Positions 16,816 through 25,492 are shown, numbered from the stretch's first letter. The stretch: 64,000 nt of DNA from CAWINX01 sp963702055 (GCA_963702055.1 OY969702.1:2046001-2110000), one strand, 5' to 3'. Notes: generated by a model not told the origin, from the sequence alone. A program made the numbers and translations.

Positions 16816-16912
16816 GGAGGGAGGGCGGTAGCCCTTCTCCGGACTCGCCGCCACGCTAATTAGCGTGGCGGCTCTGAGTATCCGCCCGTCGAAGGGCTAC
16901 CGCCCTCCCTCC
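16816..16912. repeat. Family B nested palindrome, copy 3
   Basis: Outer arms 16816-16837 and 16891-16912 are perfect 22-bp complements. The inner 26-bp palindrome 16847-16872 is centred on CTAATTAG. The conserved junction GGGCGGATACTCA is on the minus strand here, so this copy is inverted relative to copies 1 and 2. It starts two bases after the dodecin stop and ends 26 bases before the rhodanese start. Confidence 0.85.
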
Positions 16913-16937
16913 ACCAAGCGGCGCTAGATTTCCCCCG

Positions 16938-17324
16938 ATGAACGACGAAGCGCCGCGCACGATTTCGCCCGAAGAGCTGGAGCAGCTGATTCGGGACGGG
17001 GCGCAGTTGGTGGATGTGCGCGTTGGGCATGAGTGGGAGGCGGGGCGGATACCGGGGGCGCTTCACATCGAGTTGGGCGAGTTGCAGGGGCGGGCGGGGG
17101 AGATCGATCGCGACCGTCCCGTCGTCTTCTACTGCCGCGGCGACAACCGCTCCGACATGGCCGCTGCGGCGTTCGCGGTCGACGGCTACGAGGCCGCGGT
17201 GCTCACCGGCGGCATCGAGGCCTGGGTCGAGGCCGGGTCGGCGTTGGAGCCGGACGACGGCTACGTGTCCGAGTCGGGCGAGGCGGCCTCGATTCTCGAG
17301 GCGCGACAGAGGACTCCGAGCTAA
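16938..17324 (+). CDS. Rhodanese-like domain protein
   Basis: A single-domain rhodanese of 128 residues. LVDVRVGHEWEAGRIPGALHI is the conserved CH2A region, and the active-site loop is VVFYCRGDNRSDMAA with the catalytic cysteine in CRGDNR. Such proteins carry a sulfane sulfur as a cysteine persulfide. It lies 96 bases upstream of the sulfite reductase gene and probably belongs functionally to sulfur metabolism. The last 30 residues are acidic and variable. The donor and acceptor are unknown. Confidence 0.88.
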   Translation: MNDEAPRTISPEELEQLIRDGAQLVDVRVGHEWEAGRIPGALHIELGELQGRAGEIDRDRPVVFYCRGDNRSDMAAAAFAVDGYEAAVLTGGIEAWVEAGSALEPDDGYVSESGEAASILEARQRTPS

Positions 17325-17373
17325 ATACCCGAATCCCTGTCAGGTTTTGCTATTTTGCTGACTCGGGCCGGTT

Positions 17374-17414
17374 AGGTCCCGGCAGGCACTCGGCAACCCT
17401 CGACTGGAGGACCT
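17374..17414 (+). promoter_or_regulatory. Leader hairpin sequestering the sulfite reductase ribosome-binding site
   Basis: AGGTCC (17374-17379) pairs with GGACCT (17409-17414); the latter follows and overlaps the Shine-Dalgarno GGAGG (17406-17410), 10 bases before the ATG at 17421. A smaller hairpin GTCAG (17339-17343)/CTGAC (17358-17362) precedes it. The enclosed CGGCAACC resembles part of SAM-I/SAM-IV riboswitches, but the rest of that fold is absent, so no riboswitch is claimed. Confidence 0.35.
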
Positions 17415-17420
17415 TCGCGC

Positions 17421-19304
17421 ATGGAACCGGTTTCGGCACCTTCGGCCACGGATAGGGCCCAGGAGATCTTGGCCGACCTCGATACCGCCGAGGGCAAGGA
17501 GCAGCGCGGCAAGAAGGGCCGCGGCTCGCTGGAGAGCCCGGAGCGCTACGAGAACGTCCCCGGCCACGTGATCCCGATCCTCGAGCACGAGTTCGACGAC
17601 TTCGACAGCGAGGCCGAGAAGTTCCTCGCCGGCCACACCCCCGAGGACCAGTTCATCGGCTTCCGCCTCAAACAGGGCGTCTACGGGCAGCGCCAGGCGG
17701 ACGTGCAGATGGTTCGCGTCAAGCTTCCCTTCGGCGGCGTCACCCCGGAGCAGATGGACGTCTTCGCCGACGTCGTCGAGCGCTGGGCGCCGCTCAACAA
17801 GGGCCACATCACGACCCGCCAGAACATTCAGATCCACCACGTGCCGCTGCGCGACATGGAGTCGCTGATCCGCGAGATCTCCGCCGTCGGCCTCTCCTCG
17901 CGCGAGGGCTGCGGCAACACGGTGCGCAACGTCACCGGCGACCCCTGGGCCGGCATCGCCGCCGACGAGGTCTTCGACCCGACCCCCTACGCCGGCGCCT
18001 ACGTCCGCTACTTCGTCCGCCACCCGACGACGCAGCTGATGCCGCGCAAGATCAAGACCTCGTTCACCGGCTCCGACGCGGACCGGGCGATCAGCGGCAT
18101 CCACGACATCGCCTTCATTAGCCGCGAGCGCGACGGCGTCAAGGGCTTCGAGGTCCGGGTCGGCGGCGGCACCTCGATCATGGCCCGCGTCGCCCCGACC
18201 CTCTACGAGTTCGTCGCCGCCGACGACGGCGAGTACCTCAAGGTCGCCGAGGCGGTCTTCCGGATCTTCGATCGCCAGGAATGGCTGCGCGTCAACCGCG
18301 CCCGCGCCCGGATCAAGGTCCTGGTCGACAAAATCGGCATCGACGCCTTCCGCGAACTGGTCGACGAGGAGCTGCAGGGCGACTGGGTCGACGAGCGCGA
18401 CTTCGACGTCGAGCTGATGCGCTTCGACGACGACGAGGAGGCGGGGGCGCCCGACGTCCCGGCCGGCCCCGCTTCGCCCAACGGCGATCGCTCCGAGTTC
18501 GACCGCTTCCTCGAGGGCAACGTCGAGGCTCAACGCCAGGCGGGCTTCTCGGCGGTCGAGGTGAAGATCGTCCGCGGCGACCTCAGCCCGGAGCAGTTCC
18601 GCGGCCTCGCCGCGATCATGCGCGAGTTCACCGGCGGCTACGCGCGCAGCACCGTGCAGCAGAACTTCGTCCTGCGCTGGGTGCGCGACGAGGCGCTGTA
18701 CGAGGTCTGGCGGCGCCTGGTCGACCTCGGCCTCGGCGACGCCGGCGCGCGCGAGATCACCGACGTGGTCAGCTGCCCCGGCACCGACAGCTGCAAACTC
18801 GGGATCACCAGCTCGATGGGGCTCAACCGGGCGATCGTGGAGCGGGTCGAGGCGATGGACATCGCCGATCCGCTGACCCGCCGCGTCCACATCAAGATGA
18901 GCGGCTGCCCGAACGGGTGCAGCCAGCACCACATCGCCAACATCGGCTTCTACGGCGCCTCGCTGAAACTGGGCGAGCGGCAGATGCCCGCCTACATCCC
19001 CCACATCGGCGGCAACTACGAGGGCGGCGAGGTGATCTACGGCGCCCGGCTGAAGTCGCGGCTGCCGGCCAAACGCGTGCCCGAGGCGGTCGAGCGCTGG
19101 CTGCGGCTCTACGAGGCCGAGCGCGCCGAGGGCGAGGAGTTCAACGCCTTCGCCGAACGGGTCGGCACGAAGCGCTTCGAGGAGGAGGTCGTCGACCTCA
19201 CCCTGCCGGCCGAGTTCAGCCTCGAGACGATGCAGCAGTTCATCGATTGGAATCGCTCCAGCCCCTACAAGGTCGAGCGCGGGGAAGGGGAATGCGCGAT
19301 TTAG
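17421..19304 (+). CDS. sir: Assimilatory sulfite reductase (ferredoxin-type; nitrite/sulfite reductase family)
   Basis: 627 residues with two tandem ferredoxin-like and siroheme/Fe-S halves. The ligands for the coupled 4Fe-4S and siroheme centre are seen in SCPGTDSCKLG (near residue 452) and SGCPNGCSQHH (near residue 494). The N-terminal half has GVYGQRQADVQMVRVKLPFGG and KGHITTRQNIQIHHV, as in actinobacterial Sir/NirA proteins. It reduces sulfite to sulfide with six electrons from ferredoxin. The neighbouring APS reductase, ATP sulfurylase and APS kinase genes support sulfite rather than nitrite as substrate. Confidence 0.9.
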   Translation: MEPVSAPSATDRAQEILADLDTAEGKEQRGKKGRGSLESPERYENVPGHVIPILEHEFDDFDSEAEKFLAGHTPEDQFIGFRLKQGVYGQRQADVQMVRVKLPFGGVTPEQMDVFADVVERWAPLNKGHITTRQNIQIHHVPLRDMESLIREISAVGLSSREGCGNTVRNVTGDPWAGIAADEVFDPTPYAGAYVRYFVRHPTTQLMPRKIKTSFTGSDADRAISGIHDIAFISRERDGVKGFEVRVGGGTSIMARVAPTLYEFVAADDGEYLKVAEAVFRIFDRQEWLRVNRARARIKVLVDKIGIDAFRELVDEELQGDWVDERDFDVELMRFDDDEEAGAPDVPAGPASPNGDRSEFDRFLEGNVEAQRQAGFSAVEVKIVRGDLSPEQFRGLAAIMREFTGGYARSTVQQNFVLRWVRDEALYEVWRRLVDLGLGDAGAREITDVVSCPGTDSCKLGITSSMGLNRAIVERVEAMDIADPLTRRVHIKMSGCPNGCSQHHIANIGFYGASLKLGERQMPAYIPHIGGNYEGGEVIYGARLKSRLPAKRVPEAVERWLRLYEAERAEGEEFNAFAERVGTKRFEEEVVDLTLPAEFSLETMQQFIDWNRSSPYKVERGEGECAI

Positions 19305-19320
19305 GCGCCCGATTGCAGCC

Positions 19321-20040
19321 GTGAAGCCGCCCCCTGCCACACTTCTCCGTTCGGTGCCCACCGCAACCGACATCGATCACGAGGCGATTGCCGCCGACCT
19401 CGAGGGCCGCTCTGCGCATGATGCGCTGGAGTGGCTGTTCGACACCTTCGGCCAGAGCCACTACATCGCCTGCTCGTTCCAGAAGACGAGTTCGGTTACC
19501 GCGCACATGGCGACGCAGATCAACCCCGAGGCGCGCTTCTTCTATCTCGACACCGACGTCCTCTTCCCGGAGACCTACGAGACGCGCGACCGGCTGGCCG
19601 AGCACCTGGGGGTCGAGTTCGACCGCTTCCACAACCTCACCTTGGCCGAGCAGGCCGAGCTGCACGGCGACGAGCTGTGGAAGCGCGATCCCGACTCCTG
19701 CTGCGGATTGCGCAAGGTCGAGCCGATGCGCCGCGCCCTGACTTCCGTAGACTCCTGGGTCGCCGGCGTCCGCCGCGAGGACTCAGTCAATCGGGCCAAG
19801 ACCCCGAAGTTCGGCTGGGACAAGCGATTTGGGCTGTGGAAGCTCAACCCCCTCGCGGATTGGACCGAGCGCGATGTCTGGAACTACGTCCGTGAGCACC
19901 ACCTTCCGTACAACCCGCTCCACGATCACGGCTACCCGTCGATCGGCTGCACCCACTGCACGCAGCCGGTCGGGCCGGGCGCTTCGCCGCGTGACGGCCG
20001 CTGGGCAGGCGTGCCCAAGTCCGAGTGCGGGATCAACTGA
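19321..20040 (+). CDS. cysH: Phosphoadenylyl/adenylyl-sulfate reductase, Fe-S type
   Basis: 239 residues. The N-terminal nucleotide-binding part has SFQKTSSVTAHM and FYLDTDVLFPETYE. Two cysteine pairs, SCCGLRK and GCTHCTQP, are the CC and CxxC motifs that bind the 4Fe-4S cluster of assimilatory APS reductases, and the C-terminal SECGIN carries the catalytic cysteine. It reduces APS to sulfite and AMP using thioredoxin. The start is GTG 16 bases after the sir stop; a second GTG at 19354 is possible. Presence of both pairs indicates APS rather than PAPS as the preferred substrate. Confidence 0.93.
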   Translation: MKPPPATLLRSVPTATDIDHEAIAADLEGRSAHDALEWLFDTFGQSHYIACSFQKTSSVTAHMATQINPEARFFYLDTDVLFPETYETRDRLAEHLGVEFDRFHNLTLAEQAELHGDELWKRDPDSCCGLRKVEPMRRALTSVDSWVAGVRREDSVNRAKTPKFGWDKRFGLWKLNPLADWTERDVWNYVREHHLPYNPLHDHGYPSIGCTHCTQPVGPGASPRDGRWAGVPKSECGIN

Positions 20041-20110
20041 GATTCACTAGCCGCCCCGGCAACCCACTTCGAATAACCCCTTCCCCCTACCCCGATTGGT
20101 GAGAGACCGA

Positions 20111-21187
20111 ATGACCGAGACTGCAACTGAGCTTTCCCTGACCCTTTCCGAGCGCCACACCGCCGACTTCGAGATGATCGGCAACGGCGGCTTCGCGCCG
20201 CTGTCCGGCTTCCAGGGGTCCGCCGACTGGGAGCGCGTCTGCTCCGAGATGCGGACCGTCGCCGGCGACTACTGGCCGATCCCGATCACCCTGGCGAGCG
20301 ACCTCGAGTGCGAGGTCGGCGACGTCGTCTCCCTGTCCAGCGACGAGGGCAAGCCGCTGGGCCGGCTCACCGTCGAGGAGATCTGGGAGCGCGACGTCAA
20401 GCGCGAGGCCGAGCAGGTCTACGGGACGACCGACGAAGCCCATCCCGGCGTCGCCGCGATCTACGCGGAGGGCAACCGGATGCTCGCCGGCCCGATCGAG
20501 GTCGACGCGCTGCCCGACCACGACGAGGCCTTCATGCGCCGCTACAAGACGCCGGCCGAGCACAAGGCCGACTTCGAGGCGCGCGGCTGGAAGAAGATCG
20601 TCGCCTTCCAGACCCGCAACCCGATCCACCGCGCCCACGAGTACCTGACCAAGGCCGCGCTGGAGACCTGCGATGGGCTCTTCATCCACCCGCTGATTGG
20701 CAAGACCAAGGCGGGCGACATCCCCGCCGACGTGCGGATGCGCTGCTACGAGGTGCTGATGGAGAATTACTACCCGAACGACCGCGTCGTGCTCGGCGTC
20801 AAGCCGGCGAAGATGCACTACGCGGGCCCGCGTGAGGCTGTCCTGCACGCGATCGTCCGCCGCAACTACGGCGCGACCCACTTCATCGTCGGCCGTGACC
20901 ACGCCAGCGCCGGCGATTACTACGGCACCTACGACGCGCAGAAGATCTTCGACACGATCGACATCGACGAGCTCGGAATCGAGCCGCTGATGTTCGAGCA
21001 CACCTTCTGGTGCAACGAGTGTGAGGGGCTTGCTTCCAACAAGACCTGCCCGCACGACCAAGAGGCGCACCTCTTCCTCTCCGGGACGAAGGTCCGCGAG
21101 ATGCTCGGCAACGGCGAAAGGCCGCCGCACGAGTTCTCGCGCGACGAGGTCGCCGACATCCTGATCGACGCTTACAAGGAGGACTGA
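20111..21187 (+). CDS. sat: Sulfate adenylyltransferase (ATP sulfurylase, homo-oligomeric type)
   Basis: 358 residues from the ATG at 20111 (an upstream GTG at 20096 is less likely). The active-site motifs are FQTRNPIHRAHEY (QxRNPxHxxH) and the second histidine motif HFIVGRDHAS; CNECEGL with KTCPHD looks like the zinc site of bacterial Sat proteins. It makes adenylyl sulfate from ATP and sulfate, feeding both the APS reductase upstream and the APS kinase downstream. The gap from cysH is 70 bases and to cysC only 6 bases. Confidence 0.95.
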   Translation: MTETATELSLTLSERHTADFEMIGNGGFAPLSGFQGSADWERVCSEMRTVAGDYWPIPITLASDLECEVGDVVSLSSDEGKPLGRLTVEEIWERDVKREAEQVYGTTDEAHPGVAAIYAEGNRMLAGPIEVDALPDHDEAFMRRYKTPAEHKADFEARGWKKIVAFQTRNPIHRAHEYLTKAALETCDGLFIHPLIGKTKAGDIPADVRMRCYEVLMENYYPNDRVVLGVKPAKMHYAGPREAVLHAIVRRNYGATHFIVGRDHASAGDYYGTYDAQKIFDTIDIDELGIEPLMFEHTFWCNECEGLASNKTCPHDQEAHLFLSGTKVREMLGNGERPPHEFSRDEVADILIDAYKED

Positions 21188-21193
21188 ACAAGC

Positions 21194-21748
21194 ATGGCTG
21201 GCGAAAAGGGCTTCACCCTCTGGTTCACCGGGCTTTCCGGTGCCGGCAAGACGACCATCTCCCGACTGCTGGAGGGGCACCTGCTCGAGCGCGGCTCGAA
21301 GCTGGAGATCCTCGACGGCGACGTCGTCCGCGAGAACCTCTCCAAGGGCCTCGGCTTCTCGAAAGAGGACCGCGACACCAACATCCGCCGCATCGCTTTC
21401 GTCGCCGACCTGCTCAGCCGCAACGGCGTGCCGGTGATCACCGCGGCGATCTCCCCCTACGCGGAGATCCGCGACGAGGCGCGCGAGACGATGGGCGACC
21501 GTTTCATCGAGGTCTACGTCAAGGCGTCGGTCGACACCTGCGCCGAACGCGACGTCAAGGGCCTCTACGCGAAAGCCTTCGCCGGCGAGATCAAGGAGTT
21601 CACCGGCGTCTCCGATCCCTACGAGGCTCCCGACAACCCCGAGGTCGTCTGCGACACCGAGAACGAGACCCCGGAGGAGTCGGCAGACAAGCTGCTCGCC
21701 TACCTCGAAGAGCGCGACCTGATCCCGGCCGCCGCCGTAACCGCGTAG
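21194..21748 (+). CDS. cysC: Adenylyl-sulfate kinase
   Basis: 184 residues. The Walker A motif is GLSGAGKTTIS at residues 12-22, and FSKEDRDTNIRRIAFVADLL plus VTAAISPYAEIRDEAR and FIEVYVKAS are typical of APS kinases. It phosphorylates APS at the 3' hydroxyl to make PAPS. Because the operon also has an APS-type reductase, PAPS here is probably for sulfation or regulation rather than the main reduction route. It is the last gene of the operon; a family A-I palindrome follows about 40 bases later. Confidence 0.95.
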   Translation: MAGEKGFTLWFTGLSGAGKTTISRLLEGHLLERGSKLEILDGDVVRENLSKGLGFSKEDRDTNIRRIAFVADLLSRNGVPVITAAISPYAEIRDEARETMGDRFIEVYVKASVDTCAERDVKGLYAKAFAGEIKEFTGVSDPYEAPDNPEVVCDTENETPEESADKLLAYLEERDLIPAAAVTA

Positions 21749-21790
21749 GGCGGCGTGAGGGGAGGGGCGGGTCTCGGGCCGTGAAGCTCC

Positions 21791-21838
21791 GCGCTCGTAA
21801 GTTTTCCCTTGCTATAGCCGGGTCAATGTTCCGAGCGG
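21791..21838. repeat. Family A-I palindrome, copy 2 (degenerate)
   Basis: The left arm CGCTCGTAAGTTTTCCC is at 21792-21808 and the loop is TTGCTATAGCC. The right arm (21820-21838) pairs only imperfectly. The left arm is identical over 17 bases to that of copy 3 at 22720, in the same orientation, so the DUF559 gene lies between two direct copies. It overlaps the 3' end of that gene. Confidence 0.7.
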
Positions 21839-22743
21839 AGTCGTTGGGCCGTTGAGCGGAGCACCGCAACGACATGTGGCCGCTCGTACCTGACCTGGCG
21901 GTGGGTGAAGCGAAGGCGAGTGAGGCCGGCGGCAGTGTGGGTTTGGTCGCGTAGGTGGTCGCGGGCCTGGACGGCGGGCGTGCGGTGATAGCGCAGGCCG
22001 TCGGTCTCGACCACCAGGCTGAGGTCGGGCCAGAAGAAGTCGACTTCGAAGCCATTGACCATTGTTTTGGTCAGCGGCGCGGGCAGCCCAACAGCAGCGA
22101 TAACGCGGCGGAAGAGGCGCTCCAGCTCAGAGTCCGAGAGGCAGAATGTCTCGCGGTCGAGCAGAGTGCGGAGCTTTTTCACGCCCGGTTGGCCCGCGTA
22201 ATCGTCGAGGGTCATTCGTAGCGTTTCCGGGTCGATCAGGTCGAGCTTGTCCGCTTCGTTGACCGCCCGCTCAAGCTCGGACAGGCTGACCACCGTCGCC
22301 AGGTCGATAAGGGTGCGGACTATGTCGGTAATGGGGATGCGCTTATGCGTCGTAACGTCATCCGCCGCCAGGGACGGCCGGCCGCGAGCGTGGACCCCGA
22401 ATCGGCGGCGTCGGCAGTCGCGCCTCACGCTGACGTCGATCCGTCGACCTTCCCTCGTGATGCCCCAAAGGGCCGCAGCGCTCCTGTGGCTCAGCGCTGC
22501 CTTCTCTCCACACGCCAGAATGGCCGCCATCCAACGCCCCTCGTGGGTGACTGACGGCCAGCCAACCGCATAGACGCCCCGGTAGATCGGATGCAGGCGA
22601 CCCCGGGCGATTCGATGTTCGATTGCCGCATGGGTGAACCCAAGCCCGAGCAGATCCTGCCGCGTGATGATCCCGTATTGTCGCTCCGCAAGCGCCCAGG
22701 ACCGCGCATTTTGCTCCCTCGCTCGTAAGTTTTCCCCTGCCAT
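21823..22743 (-). CDS. AbiEi-like N-terminal domain plus DUF559 (Vsr-like) endonuclease-fold protein
   Basis: About 306 residues. The N-terminal 90 residues (ALAERQYGIITRQDLLGLGF, RGRLHPIYRGVYAVG) match the winged-helix domain found in type IV AbiEi-type antitoxins. The C-terminus (FEVDFFWPDLSLVVETDGLRYH, then RDHLRDQ and LRFTHRQV) is a DUF559/very-short-patch-repair-like fold with a D...ExD metal motif. Such fusions are common in high-GC actinobacteria and their role is not established. The ATG at 22743 lies inside palindrome copy 3, so the repeat supplies the first codons; an in-frame start at 22806 is also open. The 3' end runs into copy 2. Confidence 0.7.
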   Translation of the reverse strand: MAGENLRAREQNARSWALAERQYGIITRQDLLGLGFTHAAIEHRIARGRLHPIYRGVYAVGWPSVTHEGRWMAAILACGEKAALSHRSAAALWGITREGRRIDVSVRRDCRRRRFGVHARGRPSLAADDVTTHKRIPITDIVRTLIDLATVVSLSELERAVNEADKLDLIDPETLRMTLDDYAGQPGVKKLRTLLDRETFCLSDSELERLFRRVIAAVGLPAPLTKTMVNGFEVDFFWPDLSLVVETDGLRYHRTPAVQARDHLRDQTHTAAGLTRLRFTHRQVRYERPHVVAVLRSTAQRLRSEH

Positions 22744-22767
22744 AGCAAGGGCAATCTTTCGGGCGGC
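22720..22767. repeat. Family A-I palindrome, copy 3 (degenerate)
   Basis: The left arm CGCTCGTAAGTTTTCCC (22720-22736) is identical to copy 2. The loop is CTGCCATAGCAA, with one change from the usual CTATAG; this change creates the ATG used here as the DUF559 gene start. The right arm 22749-22767 pairs imperfectly. Confidence 0.7.
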
Positions 22768-22825
22768 GTGGATTCTCCCCCCGCGGGCGCCAAACTCCTT
22801 CCCCACCTGCTCAGTTAGAGAAGAG

Positions 22826-23638
22826 CTATTGCGGTCGGGGTGGGACTTGGGGCTCGGCTAGGCCGTAGGTGTCGTAGGCGCCGAACTCGGCGAAGGTCTT
22901 GTGGGTCGGGCCGTGGTAGTCGGATGAGGCGGTGGGGATGAGGTTGAGTTCCTCGCAGAGCTCCAGCAGGTGGGCTGTCTGCTCCTTGCTGTGGGTGGGG
23001 TAGAAGGTTTCGACGCCGTCGACGGGCAGGGCGCGGATCAGCTCGTCGACCTCGTGGGGAGCGGAGATGTCCCAGTAGGGATGAGCGACGACCGCGACGC
23101 CCCCAGCCTCGTGGATGATTTCGACGGCCTGCTCAGCGGTCGGCCAGCGCCGTGGCACGAAGGCCTTGGCGCCGGGGACCAGGTACTCCTCGAAAAAGGG
23201 GCCGAGGTCGCCGGTCGCCCCGGCTGCCTTGGCGATGTGGGGGCGGCCGATCGAGAGCGCGTCGCCGGCCTCGCGCACCGCGTCCTCGAGGTGGATGTCG
23301 AAGCCGTGCTCGCGCAGGTTCGCGACGATCTCCCCGGCTCGCGTCACCCGCTCATGCTGAGCGCGCTCGCAGGCGGGAGCGATCTTCCCCAGGTCGATCC
23401 AGTACCCGCAGACGTGCAGATCGTCGGCGAACTCGTGCACGCACGACATCTCAATCGCCGGCACCAGCTCGATGCCAAGCTTTTCGGCCGCCTCAGCCGC
23501 CTCGGGAACGCCGGCGATCGCGTCGTGGTCCGTCAGCGCCAGGGTGGTTACCCCGGCCTCGGCGGCTTTCGCCACGACGTCGGGCGGCACGAGCTGTCCG
23601 TCGGAGACCGTCGAATGGCTTTGAAGCTCAACAAGCAT
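22826..23638 (-). CDS. PHP-domain phosphoesterase
   Basis: 270 residues. PHP metal-site motifs are ordered as expected: ELQSHSTVSDG (HxH-like, with Q-S-H-S), TLALTDHDAIAG, the glutamate in VPAIEMSC, then VVAHPYWD and ASSDYHGP. The family includes 3',5'-nucleoside bisphosphate phosphatases and RNase AM-like 5'-3' exonucleases (YciV/TrpH group), which use three metal ions. The first motif is HSTVSDG, as in that group, so a nucleotide or short RNA 5' phosphate is a likely substrate (inferred). It is divergent from the carboxylase gene with a 51-base gap. Confidence 0.85.
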   Translation of the reverse strand: MLVELQSHSTVSDGQLVPPDVVAKAAEAGVTTLALTDHDAIAGVPEAAEAAEKLGIELVPAIEMSCVHEFADDLHVCGYWIDLGKIAPACERAQHERVTRAGEIVANLREHGFDIHLEDAVREAGDALSIGRPHIAKAAGATGDLGPFFEEYLVPGAKAFVPRRWPTAEQAVEIIHEAGGVAVVAHPYWDISAPHEVDELIRALPVDGVETFYPTHSKEQTAHLLELCEELNLIPTASSDYHGPTHKTFAEFGAYDTYGLAEPQVPPRPQ

Positions 23639-23689
23639 CGGCCGCGCAGCCTATTGCCCGCCGCCCTCGTAATTAGACTGCCGCCTCCG

Positions 23690-25444
23690 ATGTTCAAGAA
23701 AGTCCTCATAGCCAACCGCGGCGAGATCGCCATCCGGGTTGCCCGCACCCTGAAGGAGATGGGGATCGGATCGGTTGCCGTCTATTCGGAGATCGACCGC
23801 GACGCGCCGCACGTGCGCGAGGCCGACGAGGCGTTCCTGATCGGCCCGGCCGTGCCCGCGGAGAGCTATCTCGACGTGATGAAGATCGTCGACGCCGCCA
23901 AGGAGGCCGGCGCCGAGGCGATCCACCCCGGCTACGGCTTCCTCGCCGAGAACGCCGACTTCGCCCGCGCCTGCGCCGAGGCCGGGATCGTCTTCATCGG
24001 CCCGCCGCCCGAGGCGATCGAGGCGATGGGGTCGAAGACGCGGGCCCGCGAGATCATGGCCGAGGCGGGGGTGCCGATCGTCCCGGGGGCGACCAAGCCC
24101 GCCGCCGACCTCGACGAGGCGCGCGCCCAGGCTGAGGACGCCGGCTATCCGGTCGCCTGCAAGGCGGCGGGCGGCGGCGGCGGCAAGGGCTTCCGCGTCG
24201 CGATGACCCCCGACGACCTCCAGGAGGCTTTCGAGGGCGCCGCCCGCGAGGGCGAGAAGTTCTTCTCCGACGCGCGCGTCTACGTCGAGCGCTATCTGGA
24301 GGACCCGCGCCACGTCGAGGTCCAGGTGCTGGCCGACTCCCACGGCAACGTGATCCACCTCGGCGAGCGCGACTGCTCGATCCAGCGGCGCCACCAAAAG
24401 GTGATCGAGGAGGCGCCGGGCCCGCACGTCGACGAGGAGATGCGCGAGCGGATCGGCAAGATCGCCACCGACGCCGCCGCCGCGGTCGGCTACCGCTCGG
24501 CCGGCACGGTCGAGGGCCTCCAGGTCGGCGACGAGTACTTCTTCCTCGAGATGAACACCCGGGTCCAGGTCGAGCACTGCGTGACCGAGATGGTCACCGG
24601 GATCGACATTGTCCGCGAGCAGGTCCTCGTCGCCGCCGGCGAGGAGCTCTCGGTCTCCCAGGGCGACGTCGAGCTGCGCGGCCACGCGATCGAGTGCCGG
24701 ATCAACGCCGAGGCGGCCCACAAGAAATTCGCGCCGGCGCCGGGAGCGATCACCACCTACCGCGAGCCCGCCGGGCCGGGCGTGCGGGTCGACTCGGGCG
24801 TCGAGGCGGGCTCCGAGGTGACGCCGATGTATGACCCGATGGTCGCCAAGCTGATCGTCTGGGACGTCGATCGCGCCCACGCCACCCGGCGCATGCTGCG
24901 AGCCCTGGGCGAGTACGAGGTCGGCGGCCTGACCACGCTGATCCCCTTCCACAAGGCGATCCTCGCCACCGAGCAGTGGGCGAACGGCGAGACCTGCCGC
25001 GAGCTGATGGAGGACCGCGACTGGCTGAAGTCAACCGCCCCCGAGGAGGCCCCGGTCGCCGCGACCGCGGAGGGCGCCGAGCTGGTCGCCCGCGACTACA
25101 AGGTCGAGGTCTCGGGCAAGCTCTTCGACGTCAAGGTCATCGGCGAGGCGGCCGCGGGCGGCGCCCCGGCGGCGACGGGCAAACGCCCGCCCAAACGGGA
25201 GCACAAGTCCGGCGGAGCCGCCGCGGCCTCAAGCGAATCGCTCCCGTCCCCTCTCCAAGGCACCGTCCTCAAAGTAGCCGTCGAGCAGGGCTCAACGGTC
25301 GAGGAGGGGGACCTGATCTGCGTGATCGAGGCGATGAAGATGGAAAACGAGATCACCGCCCACCGCTCAGGCAAGCTCACCGCCCTGAACGTCGCCGAGG
25401 GCGCCGCGATCTCCAGCGGCGACGTCATAGCCACCATCGAGTAG
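23690..25444 (+). CDS. Acetyl/propionyl-CoA carboxylase alpha chain (biotin carboxylase + BCCP)
   Basis: 584 residues from the ATG at 23690. Residues 1-450 form the biotin carboxylase: FKKVLIANRGEIAIRVARTL, the glycine-rich ATP loop KAAGGGGGKGFRVA, the metal glutamates in FLEMNTRVQVEH and the RDCSIQRRHQK segment. After a linker the C-terminal biotinyl domain carries the biotinylated lysine in CVIEAMKMENEI near residue 548. It carboxylates its own biotin using ATP and bicarbonate and hands CO2 to a separate beta chain, which is not in this window. The frame is open far upstream, but only as antisense to the PHP gene. Confidence 0.94.
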   Translation: MFKKVLIANRGEIAIRVARTLKEMGIGSVAVYSEIDRDAPHVREADEAFLIGPAVPAESYLDVMKIVDAAKEAGAEAIHPGYGFLAENADFARACAEAGIVFIGPPPEAIEAMGSKTRAREIMAEAGVPIVPGATKPAADLDEARAQAEDAGYPVACKAAGGGGGKGFRVAMTPDDLQEAFEGAAREGEKFFSDARVYVERYLEDPRHVEVQVLADSHGNVIHLGERDCSIQRRHQKVIEEAPGPHVDEEMRERIGKIATDAAAAVGYRSAGTVEGLQVGDEYFFLEMNTRVQVEHCVTEMVTGIDIVREQVLVAAGEELSVSQGDVELRGHAIECRINAEAAHKKFAPAPGAITTYREPAGPGVRVDSGVEAGSEVTPMYDPMVAKLIVWDVDRAHATRRMLRALGEYEVGGLTTLIPFHKAILATEQWANGETCRELMEDRDWLKSTAPEEAPVAATAEGAELVARDYKVEVSGKLFDVKVIGEAAAGGAPAATGKRPPKREHKSGGAAAASSESLPSPLQGTVLKVAVEQGSTVEEGDLICVIEAMKMENEITAHRSGKLTALNVAEGAAISSGDVIATIE

Positions 25445-25492
25445 AGGACGTTCCCGAGCCCTCCCCGCTGGCAGCGACTTGGCGACCATCGG

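Noticed and set aside
17339..17414. SAM riboswitch upstream of the sulfite reductase
   Set aside because: Only the CGGCAACC segment matches; the flanking helices and the pseudoknot strand of SAM-I/IV are missing.
17340..19373. A 677-codon open frame on the minus strand opposite the sulfite reductase
   Set aside because: It is antisense to a clear sir gene and results from high GC at third positions; its translation has no recognisable domain.
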